A DNA stretch of 5,001 nt, taken from contig JAIELM010000154.1 in the NCBI GenBank assembly GCA_019752975.1, forward strand, positions 1 through 5,001. Reading direction: 5' to 3'. Origin of the DNA: Undibacterium sp. Lineage in GTDB: Bacteria; Pseudomonadota; Gammaproteobacteria; Burkholderiales; Burkholderiaceae_D. Below the pieces are notes generated by a model. That model was not told the origin of the DNA. It searched no databases and saw nothing but the letters and a program-made list of their open reading frames with translations. Positions within the stretch are counted from its first letter, which is position 1. Each line of letters begins with the position of its first letter. Of this stretch, positions 1 through 4,194 are shown in pieces. The position numbers and the translations under genes are program-made.

Positions 1-92
1 GTTCAGGTGCTTATACGATGGGGCAAATTGCGGATTATTTTAAGGTGCATTATATGACTGTGAGTCGGGCAGTGAGGATAGTGGGCGGGTAG
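1..92 (+). pseudogene. 3' end of a RAYT-type transposase gene (runs in from left edge)
   Basis: These 92 bases match bases 1105-1196 at all but one position (A78 versus G1182, an Ile/Val change) and end at the same TAG. They encode the last 30 residues of the C-terminal helix-turn-helix tail seen in the second copy, with the segment GAYTMGQIADYFKVHYMTVS. In IS200-like/RAYT proteins of this type, this tail follows the catalytic Y1 domain. Whether the upstream part of this copy is intact cannot be seen, so it may be the end of a full-length gene rather than a pseudogene. The repeat continues past the stop to the AGAACTGCCCC end motif at 132-142. Confidence 0.6.
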
Positions 93-142
93 TATTGAAT
101 GGTTTTCGTTTTTATGGGATGTTGGAATGTGAGAACTGCCCC
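1..142 (+). repeat. Direct repeat, left copy (RAYT 3' end plus element terminus)
   Basis: This stretch is repeated in the same orientation at 1105-1245. Identity is 91/92 in the coding part and roughly 45/50 after the stop, ending at AGAACTGCCCC. Just beyond, CCCCGTAATGCA (139-150) and CCCCGTAACGCA (153-164) form a short degenerate tandem repeat that the right copy lacks. The two copies bracket the TPR-like gene. Confidence 0.85.
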
Positions 143-218
143 GTAATGCAGACCCCGTAACGCAAGTATGGCGACCATAGAAAAGATCCTAAATAGATGA
201 CTTTAAATAAGAAAAATC

Positions 219-788
219 ATGAACAAGAATTTTATTGAAAAAATTAAGCAGTATGACCTTCTTAGCAGGCCATTGTATGCAGCTGACCGATTTGATGATG
301 TAGAGAAATTACTGAGTAATTTGCTCGAATTCGCAAAAACGAACGATGAAAAAGACTTAGTTTTCTCTGAACTAGTTAATCATTATCACAGAGCTAAGAA
401 GCTGTTGGATGCAAAGACGTTGCTGAAGGAGCGAATAGAGTTGGCTCCAGATCGCGTTTCAGGTTGGCTCGGGATGGCTGAGCACTTCCATTATCACGAT
501 GTAGATTTAGATCGCGCCTCTGAAAACATTGAGATAGCGTTACGAAATGCGATTGTTCAAAAAGAGCTTGTAAGACAAGTTTTGGGTGTGCGAATACGTA
601 TTGCATTGGAGCAAGGTAAATATGAAGTGGTCAATCAATCTTTAAGAGAATTAGTTGATTATCAAGTGCCAGAAGCCGGACTTGACGTAGGGTTTGAGAA
701 AGATTTCGTTTCGCAGATACCTGTGCATTTAGTGGATGAGGCAATTTTAAATCGGTACATGAAAATGATTGTTGATGCCGATACTTGA
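219..788 (+). CDS. TPR-like repeat protein, function unknown
   Basis: This 189-aa protein has no signal peptide and no membrane segment. It is largely amphipathic helix, with units that read like tetratricopeptide repeats: one around residues 15-75 and a clearer one around 82-113, where WLGMAEHF is followed by DLDRASENIEIAL. TPR folds normally act as cytoplasmic protein-interaction scaffolds; I cannot name a partner. The start is fixed at 219 because an in-frame TAA lies at 204-206. The Shine-Dalgarno is weak (an A-rich AAGAAAAA just upstream). The gene stands alone, 15 bp before a RAYT-derived element and 77 bp after the end motif of another copy, so it appears to be cargo trapped between repeats. 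No catalytic motif is seen. An immunity or regulatory role is possible, but nothing in the sequence shows it. Confidence 0.7.
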   Translation: MNKNFIEKIKQYDLLSRPLYAADRFDDVEKLLSNLLEFAKTNDEKDLVFSELVNHYHRAKKLLDAKTLLKERIELAPDRVSGWLGMAEHFHYHDVDLDRASENIEIALRNAIVQKELVRQVLGVRIRIALEQGKYEVVNQSLRELVDYQVPEAGLDVGFEKDFVSQIPVHLVDEAILNRYMKMIVDADT

Positions 789-884
789 GAAAAGCGAACA
801 GAGCCCGGGGTCAGTTCTAAGTTGCGGTTTGGCTATGCCATTCCATCTAGCAGGTGAGGGACAACTGCTCGGCAAGCGTATCAA

Positions 885-1196
885 ATGTTTGTGCAGCAAG
901 GACGGGGCCTAGCTTCGCCTTTACTGCAAACCAAACACCAACTTTTCCTGGGTGATGAAAGCTTCGTCAAACAGTTTCAGGCGCAATTAAAAGATGATGA
1001 ATTACGCGAATTGTCGATAGCGCATAAACGCAGTTTGGCCTTGAGCTTGGCTGAGTACGCTGAACAAGCGGAAAATCGCAACGCGGCGATGGCGGCAGCT
1101 TACCGTTCAGGTGCTTATACGATGGGGCAAATTGCGGATTATTTTAAGGTGCATTATATGACTGTGAGTCGGGCAGTGAGGGTAGTGGGCGGGTAG
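885..1196 (+). pseudogene. RAYT/IS200-like transposase, C-terminal remnant without the catalytic domain
   Basis: This 103-codon open frame corresponds to the C-terminal third of Y1-type REP-associated tyrosine transposases. It contains the segment after the HUH domain (LASPL, then FLGDESFVKQFQ at about residues 20-32) and a C-terminal helix-turn-helix (about 65-101, GAYTMGQIADYFKVHYMTVS). The HUH metal-binding motif and the catalytic Tyr are absent. The frame stays open upstream only to an in-frame TGA at 855-857, so ATG 885 is simply the first internal Met; no Shine-Dalgarno precedes it. Proteins of this type are often mislabelled as RelE toxins in databases, but no RelE fold is visible. If translated it would be an isolated DNA-binding tail, but a dead fragment is more likely. 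Confidence 0.7.
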
Positions 1197-1245
1197 TATT
1201 GGATGGTTTGGGTTTTATGGGATGTTGGAATGTTAGAACTGCCCC
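1105..1245 (+). repeat. Direct repeat, right copy
   Basis: This is the second copy of bases 1-142, lying 1104 bp away in the same orientation. It includes the end of the HTH tail, the TAG stop, the AT-rich stretch after the stop, and the AGAACTGCCCC terminus. Beyond the end, GGCACCTT occurs twice (1247-1254 and 1259-1266). Confidence 0.85.
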
Positions 1246-1297
1246 GGGCACCTTTTCTGGCACCTTAAATTCTGTTTGAGTTACTTTTTTCTTAGCA

Positions 1298-1852
1298 TTA
1301 ATACCAAGGATCCAATCTTCTTACATCGTGAACGTTCATTTCCCAAACATCCCTGTCCTTATAAACCGGAATTCTTAAAATGCAATCTAAATTTGTTTCA
1401 AGGCTGTTCGAAGAAATATCATAATCAAACCGGGGATTAGTGGCTGACAGAAATTTTACTTCTTTTGTGTTATTGATAAAGTTGTAGTAAATATTGATCA
1501 GACCAATACAGCCTATATGGTTTTCTACTACGTAACGCAACAGTATGGGCTCTTCTGCATAAACAAATTTATACGTTGCCGGCGGATCGTTCATTTCACG
1601 CCCCATCTCTTTTTTTACCAACTCTACATCGTGCTTCTTAATTTCATCAATAGAAGCAAATTGTTCGAAATTCAAATGCAGGTCCATTTCCATTCCGGGA
1701 TACACAGATTTGCTTTCATCTTCCTCATCATCGCGGTAAAGGCGGCGATATTCTATATAGTGCGCAGTTGCCTGGCGCATATAATCATAATGAAAAGTAA
1801 ACTCTGCAAAGAGGTGGCCGGTTTTGCTGTAGACTTTTAAAGTGCGGTTCAT
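1298..1852 (-). CDS. Orphan protein of 184 aa, family not recognised
   Basis: I do not recognise this protein. It is soluble-looking, rich in Tyr, Asp, Glu and Asn, with an acidic run (RDDEEDES, residues 40-47) and no signal peptide, membrane helix or known catalytic motif. The alternation of charged and aromatic residues suggests an alpha/beta cytoplasmic protein. The start at 1852 is bounded by an in-frame TAA at 1856-1858 immediately upstream. No Shine-Dalgarno is visible in the AT-rich leader (TTATTTATAAACT), so translation may be leaderless, weak, or begin at a later Met such as residue 25. A plus-strand frame at 1517-1840 is its shadow. It stands alone, with a degenerate element on its 3' side. 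Its length and full open frame support a real gene, but the role is unknown. Confidence 0.6.
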   Translation of the reverse strand: MNRTLKVYSKTGHLFAEFTFHYDYMRQATAHYIEYRRLYRDDEEDESKSVYPGMEMDLHLNFEQFASIDEIKKHDVELVKKEMGREMNDPPATYKFVYAEEPILLRYVVENHIGCIGLINIYYNFINNTKEVKFLSATNPRFDYDISSNSLETNLDCILRIPVYKDRDVWEMNVHDVRRLDPWY

Positions 1853-2073
1853 AGTTTATAAATAAGATGAGTGAAATGAGCCTCTTGCAAAACGCGAAGC
1901 GTAAGCAGAATTAACGGGGATATATGGGGAAAGGAAAAGTAAAGAGTGGCCATTTCTGGCAAGATGTGAATGCCTAAATAAACACTGTCACCCGATATGA
2001 ATACTACACAACGCGACCTCATAATGCAACGTTAGAATGTACTGCAAAAAGAATTAATTCCAGAATATTGGCA
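1853..2073. other. Intergenic, no supported gene
   Basis: Both strands are broken by stops. The best frame is a 17-codon plus-strand ORF at 1924-1977 (MGKGKVKSGHFWQDVNA) after a GGGGAT stretch, too short to support alone. GAGCCTCTTGCAAAAC (1879-1894) looks like the kind of end sequence found on some insertion sequences, but no inverted partner was found in the window. This segment probably holds the upstream region of the 184-aa ORF; no clear promoter could be picked. Confidence 0.4.
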
Positions 2074-2208
2074 AGCTAGGTAGGGTGGGCAAATTTTTGT
2101 GCCCACGCGGAAGTGTACGATGATGTTGTGCAGAGTTCGGCTGGTTTGTTTGGTCATTGTTGATCGTTCGTATCGCGCGGGCACAAAACTTGCCCACCCT
2201 ACTTGGCT
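2074..2208. repeat. REPIN-like inverted pair of GTAGGGTGGGCA palindromes
   Basis: The left arm (about 2074-2110) and right arm (about 2174-2208) are inverted copies: AGCTAGGTAGGGTGGGCA on the left, and the reverse complement of the right reads AGCCAAGTAGGGTGGGCA. Each arm also folds on itself: GTGGGCA/TGCCCAC on the left and GGGCA/TGCCC on the right. Two inverted REPs separated by a spacer are the layout called a REPIN, which is mobilised in trans by a RAYT. No ORF lies inside. The sequence family differs from the GAACTGCCCC ends of the element at 803-1249. Confidence 0.75.
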
Positions 2209-2288
2209 TTTATTCTAGCGCATGGCGCTTCCATCACAATCGAAAACGACTTTGGAAAATTACCTAGCAAATAGTTTGACAGTCATCA

Positions 2289-2457
2289 GGATCAAAGGGG
2301 TCGGGTTAAATTGATCCGCTAAAGCCCTTCACAATAAACAAATTTGACGCGAAACTTCTTATTTCTAAAAACAAAAAATCTCACCCAAGCCCTATAGTAG
2401 CAAGGGTTAGTGGTGAGGTTAATTTTTTGTATTTTTCTTTAGTGGCTAAAGAAAAAG
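2289..2457. repeat. 169-bp repeat, copy A (3' module of the toxin-antitoxin operon)
   Basis: It begins GGATCAAAGGGGTCGGGTTA and shares blocks in the same order and spacing with 3551-3717: GGTCGGGTTAAATTGAT, AACAAATTTGA, TATTTCTA, CAAAAA followed by a hairpin, and a final AG-loop-CTAAAGAA hairpin. GGATCAA (2289-2295) and TTGATCC (2311-2317) form a perfect 7-bp inverted repeat at the left end. At the right end, 2432-2442 and 2446-2456 form a perfect 11-bp AT-rich hairpin with a TGG loop. The repeat finishes 14 bp beyond the antitoxin stop codon. Confidence 0.65.
2367..2417 (-). terminator. Probable rho-independent terminator of the xre-brnT-antitoxin operon
   Basis: Read on the minus strand, CTCACC and CCCT pair with AGGG and GGTGAG around a 9-nt loop, and the stem is followed by ATTTTTTGTTTTT. 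It lies about 55 bp past the antitoxin stop. A T-run also follows the stem on the plus strand, so it could act in both directions, although no plus-strand gene precedes it. Confidence 0.6.
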
Positions 2458-2471
2458 CAGTCAAGCTCGGG

Positions 2472-2711
2472 CTAACGCAACACGTCTAAAAGTGCGATGT
2501 CTTTCTTGAGTAGATCGTTCGCAATGTCGGACATTTCTACACCTTTTTTAGAAGCGAGCGCCGATAAAAAAGCTTGAACTTCCTCATCGAGATAGACGGG
2601 TAAATTTAACTTCGTATTGGCATGGTAAAACTTACCGCGCACCCCTTTGCTAAAATCGACCTGAACGGGTAATTCGTCGTCGTCTTGTACCGTATCTGGT
2701 TTGTTACTCAT
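2472..2711 (-). CDS. BrnA-type ribbon-helix-helix antitoxin
   Basis: This 79-aa protein lies directly downstream of a BrnT-family toxin gene. The acidic N-terminus (residues 6-20) and the segment GVRGKFYHANTKLNLPVYL (23-41) lead into a compact ribbon-helix-helix: a beta strand at about 34-40, helix 1 at about 42-55, and helix 2 at about 59-71 (SDIANDLLKKDI). In this family the RHH dimer binds DNA while another part wraps the toxin and blocks its RNase activity. The expected role is toxin neutralisation and probably co-repression. A strong Shine-Dalgarno, AGGTGA (2716-2721), lies 4 nt before the ATG and 17 bp separate it from the toxin stop, so it is well placed for higher translation than the toxin. 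It may equally be labelled CopG-like. Confidence 0.75.
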   Translation of the reverse strand: MSNKPDTVQDDDELPVQVDFSKGVRGKFYHANTKLNLPVYLDEEVQAFLSALASKKGVEMSDIANDLLKKDIALLDVLR

Positions 2712-2728
2712 GATCTCACCTTGAATGT

Positions 2729-3049
2729 TTAGCGCGGTTCATCCGCATAAAAACGTCGTTCCTGTTTGGTTGCCAGTCTGGCGGAAATTAAACGTATTCG
2801 CGCACCGTGGTGACTGGTGGCTTGATATGTGTGCGCGATCACTAATATAGCGCCTTGCGCATCATGTCCTATCGTATGCCAACGCTCCTCAGATTGACTA
2901 TGTTCCTCATCGTACACCGTGATGGACAAAGGGTCTAAAAACACCTGCGAAGCTCGCGCAAAAGTTACGCCGTGTTTTTGTGCATTACTCGCTGCTTTGT
3001 TCGCATCCCAAGCAAAGTCAAGCGCGACAGGTAAAGCAGCGCCGCTCAT
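2729..3049 (-). CDS. brnT: BrnT-family toxin (DUF497), putative RNase
   Basis: This 106-aa protein is of typical length for BrnT, a small RelE-fold ribonuclease toxin. Signature positions are visible in order: FAWD..K (12-18), N..KHGV.F (22-30), VF.DP (36-40), D..HS..EERW..IG (47-61), and R.ISAR.AT..ER..Y (86-101). Known members cleave RNA and slow growth until bound by the BrnA antitoxin. The ATG overlaps the stop of the upstream XRE gene in an ATGA arrangement. Only a weak GGTG precedes it, so the toxin probably depends on translational coupling. All signature blocks are present, so I see no sign of inactivation. The family call is firm; activity is inferred. Confidence 0.88.
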   Translation of the reverse strand: MSGAALPVALDFAWDANKAASNAQKHGVTFARASQVFLDPLSITVYDEEHSQSEERWHTIGHDAQGAILVIAHTYQATSHHGARIRLISARLATKQERRFYADEPR

Positions 3050-3402
3050 GCACGCACCGCCAATAATTTCGACATCTGCGCCCGATTGATTAAGCTGTCC
3101 ATCAAAATAATTAAAGCTTGTTGATCTTCATCGGACAAGCTATCTACTTGCAGACACAGCGCATGTAATCGAGGATTATGTACTAAGGGTTCTTCTTTAG
3201 CTGCCTCCAGTCCCACTAAACTATCCACGCTCAATTGCAATACCTGAGAGAGTCGCACAACAGTATCTAATTGTGGCACAGATGTTCCACGTTCCCAGTG
3301 ATTGTAGACGCGGCGGTCTACTTCCAATAATTCCGATAGACGTGCTTGCGTCATCTTCCTTGCTTCGCGTGCTTCACGCAGGTGAGTTGCAAACTGCTCC
3401 AT
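3046..3402 (-). CDS. XRE-family HTH regulator, first gene of the BrnT/antitoxin operon
   Basis: This 118-aa cytoplasmic DNA-binding protein has a Cro/C1-type helix-turn-helix at residues about 6-64. The first two helices include MTQARLSELLEV, the recognition helix region is DRRVYNHWERG, and VPQLDTVVRLSQVLQLSVDSL closes the domain. The C-terminal part (about 80-118) is predicted to be helical, for dimerisation or partner contact. A good Shine-Dalgarno, AGGTGAT (3406-3412), lies 3 nt before the ATG. It leads a three-gene transcript and overlaps the toxin start by 4 bp. The upstream promoter carries a palindrome over its -10, so autorepression is the simplest model. An XRE gene ahead of BrnT is additional to the plain two-gene brnTA layout, in which BrnA itself represses. 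It may act as regulator or as a second antitoxin; the sequence cannot tell. Confidence 0.85.
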   Translation of the reverse strand: MEQFATHLREAREARKMTQARLSELLEVDRRVYNHWERGTSVPQLDTVVRLSQVLQLSVDSLVGLEAAKEEPLVHNPRLHALCLQVDSLSDEDQQALIILMDSLINRAQMSKLLAVRA

Positions 3403-3478
3403 ATCATCACCTAAAAGCTAATTCGTTAATAAGGGAATCATTGTAAGCACGGCTTTCAAAGATTGGAAAACTTGGGCT

Positions 3479-3493
3479 ATTGTAGTCTACAAT
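3479..3493. promoter_or_regulatory. Palindromic operator overlapping the -10 box
   Basis: ATTGTAG-T-CTACAAT is a perfect 7-bp inverted repeat with a 1-bp centre, the compact size usual for XRE repressors. Its left half contains the -10 complement. The half-site CTACAA recurs at 3502-3507, on the -35. The likely binder is the XRE protein encoded just downstream; the RHH antitoxin is an alternative. Confidence 0.6.
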
Positions 3494-3507
3494 AAATGCA
3501 ACTACAA
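3479..3507 (-). promoter_or_regulatory. Sigma70-like promoter of the xre-brnT-antitoxin operon
   Basis: On the minus strand, TTGTAG (3502-3507) is a weak -35 and TACAAT (3479-3484) a good -10, with a 17-bp spacer. The -10 lies about 77 bp before the XRE start codon. The weak -35 leaves room for control by the operator covering the -10. Confidence 0.55.
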
Positions 3508-3533
3508 AGTCACTTGACAGGTTTTTGACAAAA

Positions 3534-3565
3534 CGGATCAAAGGGGTCGCGGATCAAAGTGGTCG
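3534..3565. repeat. 16-bp tandem duplication at the edge of copy B
   Basis: CGGATCAAAGGGGTCG (3534-3549) is followed directly by CGGATCAAAGTGGTCG (3550-3565), with one mismatch. Copy A has a single unit. The duplicated piece is the left-end motif of the repeat. Confidence 0.75.
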
Positions 3566-3717
3566 GGTTAAATTGATTTTCCCTTCCAAAAAAACAAATT
3601 TGATACGAATCCGCCGTATTTCTACAAGCAAAAATCCTCATTCAGACCCTTGAACTGCAAAAATAAGATTGAGGATTCTGTTTATGTGGACCCTCTTTTT
3701 AGTTGCTAAAGAAGAGC
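3551..3717. repeat. 167-bp repeat, copy B (3' module of the ORF6N gene)
   Basis: This is the diverged partner of 2289-2457, of almost equal length and with collinear conserved blocks. Its right end is again a hairpin: 3693-3702 and 3706-3716 pair with one bulged base and a TTG loop. The hairpin abuts the TAG stop (3717-3719) of the ORF6N-type gene. The blocks between are variable, while the ability to fold is retained. Confidence 0.65.
3629..3679 (-). terminator. Possible rho-independent terminator of the ORF6N-type gene
   Basis: On the minus strand, AATCCTCA and TGAGGATT form a perfect 8-bp stem followed by TTTGCTT. The loop is long (29 nt) and partly self-complementary. It occupies the same place within copy B as the terminator in copy A. 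Confidence 0.5.
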
Positions 3718-4076
3718 TATTTTTTATCTCTAGCCGTTTTCGGTTTAGTGTTTGTTTGCTCACCATGAAGTATAAAATCAATACCCCGTTTCTTGGTTGG
3801 TTCCGGCGTGGGCGTTGCCATCAATTCCAGAAACGTATCAAATACTTGCTTCATTTGAAGGCGGGTATTGTGCTCAAAGATGTCGTGCGTGAGTTCTATC
3901 AAATCAGTTTTATTCTCCAACTCGTCTAAACGTTTCACCAAATCTGTATTCAGGATGGTCATTTCACGCAGACGCACAAAGGCACGGACAACGTACAAGT
4001 CAACCCCGACCGCAGATTTCGAATTAAGCAAATTTGCCGCTTGAATTGTACCGTGCTCAAAAAAAGCAAAGGGCAT
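3717..4076 (-). pseudogene. N-terminally truncated ORF6N/KilA-N-type protein
   Basis: The 119-residue frame begins MPFAFFEHGTIQAANLLNS and continues AVGVDLYVVRAFVRLREM, LNTDLVKRLDELENK and a C-terminal KKRGIDF. This matches the middle and end of ORF6N-domain proteins, in which PYAFTEHG...VLNS...IMRAFVRLRE is followed by a coiled-coil-like segment and a basic tail. The usual first 60-70 residues, which carry most of the ORF6N DNA-binding fold, are missing. The frame extends upstream only to a TGA at 4125-4127. The last upstream residues (LSQLKFSKT) may still belong to the family, but the homology ends near a strong hairpin at 4130-4163. There is no Shine-Dalgarno before the ATG. These proteins are common in prophages and mobile islands. 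Most likely a decayed 3' fragment; a functional short variant is possible. Confidence 0.6.
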
Positions 4077-4129
4077 CGTTTTAGAAAACTTTAATTGGCT
4101 GAGGTGGTCGCAAAGTGTGCACCTTCAAC

Positions 4130-4163
4130 GCTGGACGCATACGTTTTATTGACCGCGTCCAGC
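4130..4163. repeat. Perfect 9-bp hairpin at the ORF6N break point
   Basis: GCTGGACGC (4130-4138) and GCGTCCAGC (4155-4163) are exact reverse complements around a 16-nt loop. A smaller hairpin, GTGAA/TTCAC, follows at 4168-4182. No T-run follows on either strand, so an intrinsic terminator is unlikely. Position between two converging fragments suggests an element end or recombination scar; this is an inference. Confidence 0.5.
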
Positions 4164-4194
4164 TAGTGTGAAAGTCCTTCACTCTGTCCTCTTG

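Larger units (their letters stand above)
803..1249 (+). mobile_element. 447-bp internally deleted RAYT/REP element with terminal inverted repeats
   Basis: The left end (803-820, GCCCGGGGTCAGTTCTAA) is the reverse complement of the right end (1233-1249, TTAGAACTGCCCCGGGC) apart from one extra base. Between the ends lies only the C-terminal part of a RAYT gene. A short stretch at 829-856 (TTG GCT ATG CCA TTC CAT CTA GCA GGT GAG) resembles the usual RAYT N-terminal start region. It is in a different frame from the C-terminal part, which fits an internal deletion of most of the gene. The element would therefore be non-autonomous. The ends are seen directly; the deletion history is inferred. Confidence 0.65.

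Noticed and set aside
394..606. 70-codon minus-strand frame inside the TPR-like gene
   Set aside because: It is wholly antisense to a better-supported gene, with no ribosome binding site and no recognisable motif.
885..1196. RelE-type toxin
   Set aside because: Similar sequences may carry this label, but the frame matches the C-terminal HTH tail of a Y1/RAYT transposase and no RelE fold or partner is present.
1517..1840. 107-codon plus-strand frame opposite the 184-aa ORF
   Set aside because: It is hydrophobic and Phe/Ile-rich, as expected for the complement of an acidic, Asn-rich gene. No start signal is visible.
2432..2456. 11-bp AT hairpin as an intrinsic terminator
   Set aside because: The stem is nearly all A-T and no T-run follows the stem on either strand. 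The GC-containing hairpin at 2380-2417 with its T-run is the better terminator.
2289..3717. Integron attC sites at the gene 3' ends
   Set aside because: The layout is cassette-like and GTTAAAT fits one core-site pattern, but neither copy has the paired RYYYAAC and GTTRRRY core sites at opposite ends. No integrase gene is present.
3669..3929. 86-codon plus-strand frame across copy B and the ORF6N gene
   Set aside because: It crosses a terminator-like hairpin and is antisense to the ORF6N frame, whose family motifs are clear.
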